From Litoditis marina (Eukaryota > Nematoda > Chromadorea > Rhabditida > Rhabditidae): a stretch of DNA of 64,000 bases. Positions 23,006-33,588 of this stretch are shown here, piece after piece. The position numbers and the translations under genes are program-made. Position 1 is the stretch's first letter; the number at the start of each line of letters is the position of its first letter. The DNA is taken from assembly GCA_964036275.1 (NCBI GenBank), contig OZ038433.1, positions 7,729,048 through 7,793,047 of the forward strand. The letters run 5' to 3'. The notes under the pieces were generated by a model that worked only from the letters and a program-made list of their open reading frames with translations, did not search any database and had not been told where the DNA came from.

Positions 23006-23231
23006 GTGATTTCTGTGAACAAAGAATCGGATACGGCTGCGCTCTGCCTTGGACCACTCAATGTACAATCCAGATGAGATTGCAACATTTGGTTTATAAA
23101 AAACTAAAAGTATATTTTCGAGAGTTAAACTGATACATTAATGAGAGTGCGATGAGGTAAAAGACTCTTACTTCTTATTCTGTTGTTTTAAACACCTGTT
23201 TTGTAAAACTAAACCATAAAAACAAAAATAT

Positions 23232-23303
23232 TAGCAGCGAGTGGTTTCGATCCACCGACCTCTGGGTTATGGGCCCAGCACGCTTCCACTGCGCCACGCT
23301 GCT
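23232..23303 (-). tRNA. tRNA-iMet(CAU), unit 57
   Basis: Consensus body; AATATT 3' flank as in unit 43. Confidence 0.96.
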
Positions 23304-23529
23304 GTGATTTCTGTGGACAAAGAATCGGATACAGCTGCGCTCTGCCTTGGACCACTTAATGTACAATCCAGATGAGATTGCAACATGTGGTTTATGAACA
23401 ACGAAAAGTATATTTTAGAGAGTTAAACTGATACATTAATGAGAGTGCGATGAGGTAAAAGACTCTTACTTCTTATTCTGTTGTTTTATACACCTGTTTT
23501 GTAAAACTAAACCATAAAAACAAAAACAT

Positions 23530-23601
23530 TAGCAGCGAGTGGTTTCGATCCACCGACCTCTGGGTTATGGGCCCAGCACGCTTCCACTGCGCCACGCTGC
23601 T
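23530..23601 (-). tRNA. tRNA-iMet(CAU), unit 58
   Basis: Consensus body; CACTTAATG upstream. Confidence 0.96.
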
Positions 23602-23827
23602 GTGATTTCTGTGGACAAAGAATCGGATACGGCTGCGCTCTGCCTTGGACCACTTAATGTACAATCCAGATGAGATTGCAACATGTGGTTTATGAAAAAC
23701 TAAAAGTATATTTTCGAGAGTTAAACTGATACATTAATGAGAGTGCGATGAGGTGAAAGACTTTTACTTATTATTCTATTGTTTTAAACACCTGTTTTGT
23801 AAAACTAAACCATAAAAACAAAAACAT

Positions 23828-23899
23828 TAGCAGCGAGTGGTTTCGATCCACCGACCTCTGGGTTATGGGCCCAGCACGCTTCCACTGCGCCCCGCTGCT
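23828..23899 (-). tRNA. tRNA-iMet(CAU), unit 59, variant
   Basis: T8 is G, which removes the conserved 8-14 tertiary pair; likely impaired. Confidence 0.75.
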
Positions 23900-24125
23900 G
23901 TGATTTCTGTGAACAAAGAATCGGATACGGCTGCGCTCTGCCTTGGACCACTCAATGTACAATCCAGATGAGATTGCAACATGTGGTTTATGAAAAACAA
24001 AAAGTATATTTTCGAGAGTTAAACTGATACATTAATGAGAGTGCGATGAGGTGAAAGACTTTTACTTATTATTCTATTGTTTTAAACACCTGTTTTGTAA
24101 AACTAAACCATAAAAACAAATACAT

Positions 24126-24197
24126 TAGCAGCGAGTGGTTTCGATCCACCGACCTCTGGGTTATGGGCCCAGCACGCTTCCACTGCGCCCCGCTGCT
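24126..24197 (-). tRNA. tRNA-iMet(CAU), unit 60, variant
   Basis: Same T8 to G change as its neighbour; AAATACATT 3' flank. Confidence 0.75.
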
Positions 24198-24423
24198 GTG
24201 ATTTCTGTGGACAAAGAATCGGATACGGCTGCGCTCTGCCTTGGACCACTTAATGTACAATCCAGATGAGATTGCAACATGTGGTTTATGAAAAACGAAA
24301 AGTATATTTTCGAGAGTTAAACTGATACATTAATGAGAGTGCGATGAGGTGAAAGACTTTTACTTATTATTCTATTGTTTTAAACACCTGTTTTGTAAAA
24401 CTAAACCATAAAAACAAAAACAT

Positions 24424-24495
24424 TAGCAGCGAGTGGTTTCGATCCACCGACCTCTGGGTTATGGGCCCAGCACGCTTCCACTGCGCCACGCTGCT
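24424..24495 (-). tRNA. tRNA-iMet(CAU), unit 61
   Basis: Consensus body; T8 restored. Confidence 0.96.
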
Positions 24496-24721
24496 GTGAT
24501 TTCTGTGAACAAAGAATCGGATACGGCTGCGCTCTGCCTTGGACCACTCAATGTACAATCCAGATGAGATTGCAACATGTGGTTTATGAAAAACAAAAAG
24601 TATATTTTCGAGAGTTAAACTGATACATTAATGAGAGTGCGATGAGGTGAAAGACTTTTACTTATTATTCTATTGTTTTAAACACCTGTTTTGTAAAACT
24701 AAACCATAAAAACAAAAACAT

Positions 24722-24793
24722 TAGCAGCGAGTGGTTTCGATCCACCGACCTCTGGGTTATGGGCCCAGCACGCTTCCACTGCGCCACGCTGCT
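24722..24793 (-). tRNA. tRNA-iMet(CAU), unit 62
   Basis: Consensus body; TACGCCTGCG upstream. Confidence 0.96.
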
Positions 24794-25019
24794 GTGATTT
24801 CTGTGGACAAAGAATCGGATACGCCTGCGCTCTGCCTTGGACCACTTAATGTACAATCCAGATGAGATTGCAACACGTGGTTTATAAAAAACGAAAAGTA
24901 TATTTTCGAGAGTTGAACTTATACATTAATGAGAGTGCGGGGAGTTAAAAGACTCTTACTTAAAGTTCTGGTGTTTTAAACATCTGTTTTGTAAAACTAG
25001 ACCATAAAAACAAAAACAT

Positions 25020-25091
25020 TAGCAGCGAGTGGTTTCGATCCACCGACCTCTGGGTTATGGGCCCAGCACGCTTCCACTGCGCCACGCTGCT
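25020..25091 (-). tRNA. tRNA-iMet(CAU), unit 63
   Basis: Consensus body; left spacer of the TTAAAGTTCTGGTG type. Confidence 0.96.
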
Positions 25092-25317
25092 GTGATTTCT
25101 GTGAACAAAGAATCGGATACGGCTGCGCTCTGCCTTGGACCACTCAATGTACAATCCAGATGAGATTGCAACATGTGGTTTATGAAAAACAAAAAGTATA
25201 TTTTCGAGAGTTAAACTGATACATTAATGAGAGTGCGATGAGGTGAAAGACTTTTACTTATTATTCTATTGTTTTAAACACCTGTTTTGTAAAACTAAAC
25301 CATAAAAACAAAAACAT

Positions 25318-25389
25318 TAGCAGCGAGTGGTTTCGATCCACCGACCTCTGGGTTATGGGCCCAGCACGCTTCCACTGCGCCACGCTGCT
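25318..25389 (-). tRNA. tRNA-iMet(CAU), unit 64
   Basis: Consensus body; CTGAGGAC upstream. Confidence 0.96.
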
Positions 25390-25615
25390 GTGATTTCTGA
25401 GGACAAAGAATCGGATACGGCTGCGCTCTGCCTTGGACCACTCAATGTACAATCAAGATGAGATTGCAACATGTGGTTTATGAAAAACAAAAAGTATATT
25501 TTCGAGAGTTAAACTGATACATTAATGAGAGTGCGATGAGGTGAAAGACTTTTACTTATTATTCTATTGTTTTAAACACCTGTTTTGTAAAACTAAACCA
25601 TAAAAACAAAAACAT

Positions 25616-25687
25616 TAGCAGCGAGTGGTTTCGATCCACCGACCTCTGGGTTATGGGCCCAGCACGCTTCCACTGCGCCACGCTGCT
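25616..25687 (-). tRNA. tRNA-iMet(CAU), unit 65
   Basis: Consensus body; 5' flank GTGATATCTG. Confidence 0.96.
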
Positions 25688-25913
25688 GTGATATCTGTGG
25701 ACAAAGAATCGGATACGGCTGCGCTCTGCCTTCGAACACTCAATGTACAATCCAGATGAGATTGCAACATGTGGTTTATGAAAAACTAAAAGTATATTTT
25801 CGAGAGTTAAACTGATACATTAATGAGAGTGCGATGAGGTAAAAGACTCTTACTTCTTATTCTGTTGTTTTAAACACCTGTTTTGTAAAACTAAACCATA
25901 AAAACAAAAACAT

Positions 25914-25985
25914 TAGCAGCGAGTGGTTTCGATCCACCGACCTCTGGGTTATGGGCCCAGCACGCTTCCACTGCGCCACGCTGCT
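25914..25985 (-). tRNA. tRNA-iMet(CAU), unit 66
   Basis: Consensus body; CCTCGGACCACTTAATG upstream. Confidence 0.96.
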
Positions 25986-26211
25986 GTGATTTCTGTGGAC
26001 AAAGAATCGTATACGGCTGCGCTCTGCCTCGGACCACTTAATGTACAATCCAGATGAGATTGCAACATGTGGTTTATGAAAAACAAAAAGTATATTTTCG
26101 AGAGTTAAACTGATACATTAATGAGAGTGCGATGAGGTAAAAGACTCTTACTTATTATTCTGTTGTTTTAAACACCTGTTTTGTAAAACTAAACCATGAA
26201 AACAAAAACAT

Positions 26212-26283
26212 TAGCAGCGAGTGGTTTCGATCCACCGACCTCTGGGTTATGGGCCCAGCACGCTTCCACTGCCCCACGCTGCT
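26212..26283 (-). tRNA. tRNA-iMet(CAU), unit 67, variant
   Basis: C11 is G, breaking a D-stem pair and altering the A box. The 3' T run is also interrupted (CCATGAAAAC on the plus strand). Confidence 0.75.
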
Positions 26284-26509
26284 GTGATTTCTGTGGACAA
26301 AGAATCGGATACGCCTGCGCTCTGCCTTGGACCACTCAATGTACAATCCAGATGAGATTGCAACACGTGGTTTATAAACAACGCAAAGTATATTTTCGAG
26401 AGTTAAACTGATACATTAATGAGAGTGCGATGAGGTAAAAGACTCTTACTTATTATTCTGTTGTTTTAAACACCTGTTTTGTGAAACTAAACCATAAAAA
26501 CAAAAACAT

Positions 26510-26581
26510 TAGCAGCGAGTGGTTTCGATCCACCGACCTCTGGGTTATGGGCCCAGCACGCTTCCACTGCGCCACGCTGCT
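26510..26581 (-). tRNA. tRNA-iMet(CAU), unit 68
   Basis: Consensus body; CTGAGGAC and TTCGAACACTC upstream as in unit 28. Confidence 0.96.
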
Positions 26582-26807
26582 GTGATTTCTGAGGACAAAG
26601 AATCGGATACGGGTGCGCTCTGCCTTCGAACACTCAATGTACAATCCAGATGAGATTGCAACATGTGGTTTATGAAAAACTAAAAGTATATTTTCGAGAG
26701 TTAAACTGATACATTAATGAGAGTGCGATGAGGTAAAAGACTCTTACTTCTTATTCTGTTGTTTTAAACACCTGTTTTGTAAAACTAAACCATAAAAACA
26801 AAAACAT

Positions 26808-26879
26808 TAGCAGCGAGTGGTTTCGATCCACCGACCTCTGGGTTATGGGCCCAGCACGCTTCCACTGCGCCACGCTGCT
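26808..26879 (-). tRNA. tRNA-iMet(CAU), unit 69
   Basis: Consensus body; TCGTATACG upstream. Confidence 0.96.
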
Positions 26880-27105
26880 GTGATTTCTGTGGACAAAGAA
26901 TCGTATACGGCTGCGCTCTGCCTTGGACCACTTAATGTACAATCCAGATGAGATTGCAACATGTGGTTTATGAAAAACAAAAAGTATATTTTCGAGAGTT
27001 AAACTGATACATTAATGAGAGCGCGATGAGGTGAAAGACTCTTACTTATTATTCTGTTGTTTTAAACACCTGTTTTGTAAAACTAAACCATAAAAACAAA
27101 AACAT

Positions 27106-27177
27106 TAGCAGCGAGTGGTTTCGATCCACCGACCTCTGGGTTATGGGCCCAGCACGCTTCCACTGCGCCACGCTGCT
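27106..27177 (-). tRNA. tRNA-iMet(CAU), unit 70
   Basis: Consensus body; a spacer deletion of about 73 bp upstream gives a 225-bp step. Confidence 0.95.
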
Positions 27178-27330
27178 GTGATTTCTGTGGACAAAGAATC
27201 GTATACGGCTGCGCTCTGCCGAGTTGAACTGATACATTAATGAGAGTGCGATGAGGTAAAAGACTCTTACTTCTTATTCTGTTGTTTTAAACACCTGTCT
27301 TGTAAAACTAAACCATAAAAACAAAAACAT

Positions 27331-27402
27331 TAGCAGCGAGTGGTTTCGATCCACCGACCTCTGGGTTATGGGCCCAGCACGCTTCCACTGCGCCACGCTG
27401 CT
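27331..27402 (-). tRNA. tRNA-iMet(CAU), unit 71
   Basis: Consensus body; CTGTCTTG left spacer. Confidence 0.96.
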
Positions 27403-27628
27403 GTGATTTCTGTGGACAAAGAATCGTATACGACTGCGCTCTGCCTTGGACCACTTAATGTACAATCCAGATGAGATTGCAACACGTGGTTTATAAAAAA
27501 CGAAAAGTATATTTTCGAGAGTTAAACTGATACATTAATGAGAGTGCGGGGAGTTGAAAGACTCTCACTTAAAGTTCTGTTGTTTTATACACCTGTTTTG
27601 TAAAACTAAACCATAAAAACAAAAACAT

Positions 27629-27700
27629 TAGCAGCGAGTGGTTTCGATCCACCAACCTCTGGGTTATGGGCCCAGCACGCTTCCACTGCGCCACGCTGCT
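27629..27700 (-). tRNA. tRNA-iMet(CAU), unit 72, variant
   Basis: The last variable-region base (standard position 48) is T instead of C; the same site changes in unit 31. Confidence 0.8.
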
Positions 27701-27926
27701 GTGATTTCTGTGGACAAAGAATCGGATACGGCTGCGCTCTGCCTTGGACCACTCAATGTACAACCCAGATGAGATTGCAACATGTGGTTTATGAAAAACT
27801 AAAAGTATATTTTCGAGAGTTAAACTGATACATTAATGAGAGTGCGTGGAGTTGAAAGACTCTCACTTAAAGTTCTGTTGTTTTAAACATCTGTTTTGTA
27901 AAACTAGACCATAAAAACAAAAACAT

Positions 27927-27998
27927 TAGCAGCGAGTGGTTTCGATCCACCGACCTCTGGGTTATGGGCCCAGCACGCTTCCACTGCGCCACGCTGCT
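27927..27998 (-). tRNA. tRNA-iMet(CAU), unit 73
   Basis: Consensus body; TTAAAGTTCTG left spacer. Confidence 0.96.
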
Positions 27999-28224
27999 GT
28001 GATTTCTGTGAACAAAGAATCGGATACGGCTGCGCTCTGCCTTGGACCACTCAATGTACAACCCAGATGAGATTGCAACATGTGGCTTATGAAAAACTAA
28101 AAGTATATTTTCGAGAGTTGAACTGATACATTAATGAGAGTGCGGGGAGTTGAAAGACTCTCACTTAAAGTTCTGTTGTTTTATACACCTGTTTTGTAAA
28201 ACTAAACCATAAAAACAAAAACAT

Positions 28225-28296
28225 TAGCAGCGAGTGGTTTCGATCCACCGACCTCTGGGTTATGGGCCCAGCACGCTTCCACTGCGCCACGCTGCT
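28225..28296 (-). tRNA. tRNA-iMet(CAU), unit 74
   Basis: Consensus body; 5' flank AAAGAGTCGG. Confidence 0.96.
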
Positions 28297-28522
28297 GTGA
28301 TTTCTGTGAACAAAGAGTCGGATACGGCTGCGCTCTGCCTTGGACCACTCAATGTACAATCCAGATGAGATTGCAACATGTGGTTTATGAAAAACGAAAA
28401 GTATATTTTCGAGAGTTGAACTGATACATTAATGAGAGTGCGATGAGGTGAAAGACTCTTACTTCTTATTCTGTTGTTTTAAACACCTGTTTTGTAAAAC
28501 TAAACCATAAAAACAAAAACAT

Positions 28523-28594
28523 TAGCAGCGAGTGGTTTCGATCCACCGACCTCTGGGTTATGGGCCCAGCACGCTTCCACTGCGCCACGCTGCT
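28523..28594 (-). tRNA. tRNA-iMet(CAU), unit 75
   Basis: Consensus body; 2-bp GA insertion upstream (GATGAGAGATT), 300-bp step. Confidence 0.96.
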
Positions 28595-28822
28595 GTGATT
28601 TCTGTGGACAAAGAATCGGATACGGCTGCGCTCTGCCTTGGACCACTTAATGTACAATCCAGATGAGAGATTGCAACATGTGGTTTATGAAAAACGAAAA
28701 GTATATTTTCGAGAGTTAAACTGATACATTAATGAGAGTGCGATGAGGTGAAAGACTCTTACTTATTATTCTGTTGTTTTAAACACCTGTTTTGTAAAAC
28801 TAAACCATAAAAACAAAAACAT

Positions 28823-28894
28823 TAGCAGCGAGTGGTTTCGATCCACCGACCTCTGGGTTATGGGCCCAGCACGCTTCCACTGCGCCACGCTGCT
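28823..28894 (-). tRNA. tRNA-iMet(CAU), unit 76
   Basis: Consensus body. Confidence 0.96.
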
Positions 28895-29120
28895 GTGATT
28901 TCTGTGGACAAAGAATCGGATACGGCTGCGCTCTGCCTTGGACCACTCAATGTACAATCCAGATGAGATTGCAACATGTGGTTTATGAAAAACGAAAAGT
29001 ATATTTTCGAGAGTTAAACTGATACATTAATGAGAGTGCGATGAGGTGAACGACTCTTACTTATTATTCTGTTGTTTTAAACACCTGTTTTGTAAAACTA
29101 AACCATAAAAACAAAAACAT

Positions 29121-29192
29121 TAGCAGCGAGTGGTTTCGATCCACCGACCTCTGGGTTATGGGCCCAGCACGCTTCCACTGCGCCACGCTGCT
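29121..29192 (-). tRNA. tRNA-iMet(CAU), unit 77
   Basis: Consensus body; GTGAACGACTC left spacer, shared with unit 81. Confidence 0.96.
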
Positions 29193-29418
29193 GTGATTTC
29201 TGTGGACAAAGAATCGGATACGGCTGCGCTCTGCCTTGGACCACTTAATGTACAATCCAGATGAGATTGCAACATGTGGTTTATGAAAAACGAAAAGTAT
29301 ATTTTCGAGAGTTAAACTGATACATTAATGAGAGTGCGATGGGGTGAAAGACTTTTACTTATTATTCTGTTGTTTTAAACACCTGTTTTGTAAAACTAGA
29401 CCATAAAAACAAAAACAT

Positions 29419-29490
29419 TAGCAGCGAGTGGTTTCGATCCACCGACCTCTGGGTTATGGGCCCAGCACGCTTCCACTGCGCCACGCTGCT
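29419..29490 (-). tRNA. tRNA-iMet(CAU), unit 78
   Basis: Consensus body; AACTAGACC left spacer. Confidence 0.96.
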
Positions 29491-29716
29491 GTGATTTCTG
29501 TGAACAAAGAATCGGATACGGGTGCGCTCTGCCTTGGACCACTCAATGTACAATCCAGATGAGATTGCAACATGTGGTTTATGAAAAACGAAAAGTACAT
29601 TTTCGAGAGTTAAACTGATACATTAATGAGAGTGCGATGAGGTGAAAGACTCTTACTTATTATTCTGTTGTTTTAAACACCTGTTTTGTAAAACTAAACC
29701 ATAAAAACAAAAACAT

Positions 29717-29788
29717 TAGCAGCGAGTGGTTTCGATCCACCGACCTCTGGGTTATGGGCCCAGCACGCTTCCACTGCGCCACGCTGCT
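29717..29788 (-). tRNA. tRNA-iMet(CAU), unit 79
   Basis: Consensus body; AAAGTACATTTTCG left spacer. Confidence 0.96.
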
Positions 29789-30014
29789 GTGATTTCTGTG
29801 GACAAAGAATCGGATACGGCTGCGCTCTGCCTTGGACCACTCAATGTACAATCCAGATGAGATTGCAACACGTGGTTAATGAACAACGCAAAGTATATTT
29901 TCGAGAGTTAAACTGACACATTAATGAGAGTGCGATGAGGTAAAAGACTCTTACTTATTATTCTGTTGTTTTAAACACCTGTTTTGTAAAACTAAACCAT
30001 AAAAACAAAAACAT

Positions 30015-30086
30015 TAGCAGCGAGTGGTTTCGATCCACCGACCTCTGGGTTATGGGCCCAGCACGCTTCCACTGCGCCACGCTGCT
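30015..30086 (-). tRNA. tRNA-iMet(CAU), unit 80
   Basis: Consensus body; left spacer has CTGACACATT. Confidence 0.96.
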
Positions 30087-30312
30087 GTGATTTCTGTGGA
30101 CAAAGAATCGGATACGGCTGCGCTCTGCCTTGGACCACTCAATGTACAATCCAGATGAGATTGCAACATGTGGTTTATGAAAAACGAAAAGTATATTTTC
30201 GAGAGTTAAACTGATACATTAATGAGAGTGCGATGAGGTGAACGACTCTTACTTATTATTCTGTTGTTTTAAACACCTGTTTTGTAAAACTAAACCATAA
30301 AAACAAAAACAT

Positions 30313-30384
30313 TAGCAGCGAGTGGTTTCGATCCACCGACCTCTGGGTTATGGGCCCAGCACGCTTCCACTGCGCCACGCTGCT
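30313..30384 (-). tRNA. tRNA-iMet(CAU), unit 81
   Basis: Consensus body; unit 77 at +1192. Confidence 0.96.
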
Positions 30385-30610
30385 GTGATTTCTGTGGACA
30401 AAGAATCGGATACGGCTGCGCTCTGCCTTGGACCACTTAATGTACAATCCAGATGAGATTGCAACATGTGGTTTATGAAAAACGAAAAGTATATTTTCGA
30501 GAGTTAAACTGATACATTAATGAGAGTGCGATGGGGTGAAAGACTTTTACTTATTATTCTGTTGTTTTAAACACCTGTTTTGTAAAACTAGACCATAAAA
30601 ACAAAAACAT

Positions 30611-30682
30611 TAGCAGCGAGTGGTTTCGATCCACCGACCTCTGGGTTATGGGCCCAGCACGCTTCCACTGCGCCACGCTGCT
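30611..30682 (-). tRNA. tRNA-iMet(CAU), unit 82
   Basis: Consensus body; unit 78 at +1192. Confidence 0.96.
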
Positions 30683-30908
30683 GTGATTTCTGTGAACAAA
30701 GAATCGGATACGGGTGCGCTCTGCCTTGGACCACTCAATGTACAATCCAGATGAGATTGCAACATGTGGTTTATGAAAAACGAAAAGTACATTTTCGAGA
30801 GTTAAACTGATACATTAATGAGAGCGCGATGAGGTGAAAGACTCTTACTTATTATTCTGTTGTTTTAAACACCTGTTTTGTAAAACTAAACCATAAAAAC
30901 AAAAACAT

Positions 30909-30980
30909 TAGCAGCGAGTGGTTTCGATCCACCGACCTCTGGGTTATGGGCCCAGCACGCTTCCACTGCGCCACGCTGCT
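30909..30980 (-). tRNA. tRNA-iMet(CAU), unit 83
   Basis: Consensus body; left spacer as unit 79 at +1192. Confidence 0.96.
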
Positions 30981-31206
30981 GTGATTTCTGTGGACAAAGA
31001 ATCGGATACGGCTGCGCTCTGCCTTGGACCATTTAATGTACAATCCAGATGAGATTGCAACATGTGGTTTATGAAAAACGAAAAGTATATTTTCGAGAGT
31101 TAAACTGATACATTAATGAGAGTGCGATGGGGTGAAAGACTTTTACTTATTATTCTGTTGTTTTAAACACCTGTTTTGTAAAACTAGACCATAAAAACAA
31201 AAACAT

Positions 31207-31278
31207 TAGCAGCGAGTGGTTTCGATCCACCGACCTCTGGGTTATGGGCCCAGCACGCTTCCACTGCGCCACGCTGCT
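31207..31278 (-). tRNA. tRNA-iMet(CAU), unit 84
   Basis: Consensus body; 5' flank AACAAAAAATC. Confidence 0.96.
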
Positions 31279-31504
31279 GTGATTTCTGTGAACAAAAAAT
31301 CGGATACGGCTGCGCTCTGCCTTCGACCACTCAATGTACAATCCAGATGAGATTGCAACATGTGGTTTATGAAAAACGAAAAGTACATTTTCGAGAGTTA
31401 AACTGATACATTAATGAGAGTGCGATGAGGTGAAAGACTCTTACTTATTATTCTGTTGTTTTAAACACCTGTTTTGTAAAACTAAACCATAAAAACAAAA
31501 ACAT

Positions 31505-31576
31505 TAGCAGCGAGTGGTTTCGATCCACCGACCTCTGGGTTATGGGCCCAGCACGCTTCCACTGCGCCACGCTGCT
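31505..31576 (-). tRNA. tRNA-iMet(CAU), unit 85
   Basis: Consensus body; 5' flank GTAATTTC. Confidence 0.96.
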
Positions 31577-31802
31577 GTAATTTCTGTGGACAAAGAATCG
31601 GATACGGCTGCGCTCTGCCTTGGACCACTTAATGTACAATCCAGATGAGATTGCAACATGTGGTTTATGAAAAACGAAAAGTATATTTTCGAGAGTTAAA
31701 CTGATACATTAATGAGAGTGCGATGGGGTGAAAGACTTTTACTTATTATTCTGTTGTTTTAAACACCTGTTTTGTAAAACTAGACCATAAAAACAAAAAC
31801 AT

Positions 31803-31874
31803 TAGCAGCGAGTGGTTTCGATCCACCGACCTCTGGGTTATGGGCCCAGCACGCTTCCACTGCGCCACGCTGCT
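31803..31874 (-). tRNA. tRNA-iMet(CAU), unit 86
   Basis: Consensus body; 5' flank CTGTAAACAAAG. Confidence 0.96.
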
Positions 31875-32100
31875 GTGATTTCTGTAAACAAAGAATCGGA
31901 TACAGCTGCGCTCTGCCTTCGACCACTCAATGTACAATCCAGATGAGATTGCAACATGTGGTTTATGAAAAACGAAAAGTATATTTTCGAGAGTTAAACT
32001 GATACATTAATGAGAGTGCGATGAGGTGAAAGACTCTTACTTATTATTCTGTTGTTTTAAACACCTGTTTTGTAAAACTAAACCATAAAAACAAAAACAT

Positions 32101-32172
32101 TAGCAGCGAGTGGTTTCGATCCACCGACCTCTGGGTTATGGGCCCAGCACGCTTCCACTGCGCCACGCTGCT
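32101..32172 (-). tRNA. tRNA-iMet(CAU), unit 87
   Basis: Consensus body. Confidence 0.96.
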
Positions 32173-32398
32173 GTGATTTCTGTGGACAAAGAATCGGATA
32201 CGGCTGCGCTCTGCCTTGGACCACTCAATGTACAATCCAGATGAGATTGCAACATGTGGTTTATGAAAAACGAAAAGTATATTTTCGAGAGTTAAACTGA
32301 TACATTAATGAGAGTGCGATGAGGTAAAAGACTCTTACTTATTATTCTGTTGTTTTAAACACCTGTTTTGTAAAACTAAACCATAAAAACAAAAACAT

Positions 32399-32470
32399 TA
32401 GCAGCGAGTGGTTTCGATCCACCGACCTCTGGGTTATGGGCCCAGCACGCTTCCACTGCGCCACGCTGCT
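32399..32470 (-). tRNA. tRNA-iMet(CAU), unit 88
   Basis: Consensus body; AATCAAGATGAG upstream. Confidence 0.96.
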
Positions 32471-32696
32471 GTGATTTCTGTGGACAAAGAATCGGATACG
32501 GCTGCGCTCTGCCTTGGACCACTCAATGTACAATCAAGATGAGATTGCAACACGTGGTTTATGAACAACGCAAAGTATATTTTCGAGAGTTAAACTGATA
32601 CATTAATGAGAGTGCGATGAGGTGAAAGACTCTTACTTATTATTCTGTTGTTTTAAACACCTGTTTTGTAAAACTAAACCATAAAAACAAAAACAT

Positions 32697-32768
32697 TAGC
32701 AGCGAGTGGTTTCGATCCACCGACCTCTGGGTTATGGGCCCAGCACGCTTCCACTGCGCCACGCTGCT
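32697..32768 (-). tRNA. tRNA-iMet(CAU), unit 89
   Basis: Consensus body; near duplicate of unit 88. Confidence 0.96.
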
Positions 32769-32993
32769 GTGATTTCTGTGGACAAAGAATCGGATACGGC
32801 TGCGCTCTGCCTTGGACCACTCAATGTACAATCAAGATGAGATTGCAACACGTGGTTTATGAACAACGCAAAGTATATTTTCGAGAGTTGAACTGATAAA
32901 TTAATGAGAGTGCGGGGAGTTGAAAGACTCTCACTTAAAGTTCTGTTGTTTTATACACCTGTTTTGTAAAACTAAACCATAAAAACAAAACAT

Positions 32994-33065
32994 TAGCAGC
33001 GAGTGGTTTCGATCCACCGACCTCTGGGTTATGGGCCCAGCACGCTTCCACTGCGCCACGCTGCT
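32994..33065 (-). tRNA. tRNA-iMet(CAU), unit 90
   Basis: Consensus body; T4 3' run. Confidence 0.96.
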
Positions 33066-33290
33066 GTGATTTCTGTGGACAAAGAATCGGATACGGCTGC
33101 GCTCTGCCTTGGACCACTTAATGTACAATCCAGATGAGATTGCAACATGTGGTTTATGAAAAACGAAAAGTATATTTTCGAGAGTTAAACTGATACATTA
33201 ATGAGAGTGCGATGAGGTAAAAGACTCTTTCTTATTATTCTGTTGTTTTATACACCTGTTTTGTAAAACTAAACCATAAAAACAAAACAT

Positions 33291-33362
33291 TAGCAGCGAG
33301 TGGTTTCGATCCACCGACCTCTGGGTTATGGGCCCAGCACGCTTCCACTGCGCCACGCTGCT
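33291..33362 (-). tRNA. tRNA-iMet(CAU), unit 91
   Basis: Last full unit; consensus body, T4 3' run. Confidence 0.96.
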
Positions 33363-33588
33363 GTGATTTCTGTGGACAAAGAATCGGATACGGCTGCGCT
33401 CTGCCTTGGACCACTTAATGTACAATCCAGATGAGATTGCAACATGTGGTTTATGAACAACGCAAAGTATATTTTCGAGAGTTAAACTGATACATTAATG
33501 AGAGTGCGATGAGGTAAAAGACTCTTACTTATTATTCTGTTGTTTTATACACCTGGTTTGTGAAACTAAACCATAAAAACAAAAACAT

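Noticed and set aside
26196..26411. 71-aa plus-strand ORF in the array
   Set aside because: Opened by a single A to G in the spacer; it is the antisense of one tRNA unit.
1294..33425. Dozens of near-identical 63- to 86-aa minus-strand ORFs
   Set aside because: They are the tRNA body and its flanks read as protein. The open frame uses TTG or spacer starts and runs through the tRNA; its conservation is that of the tRNA.
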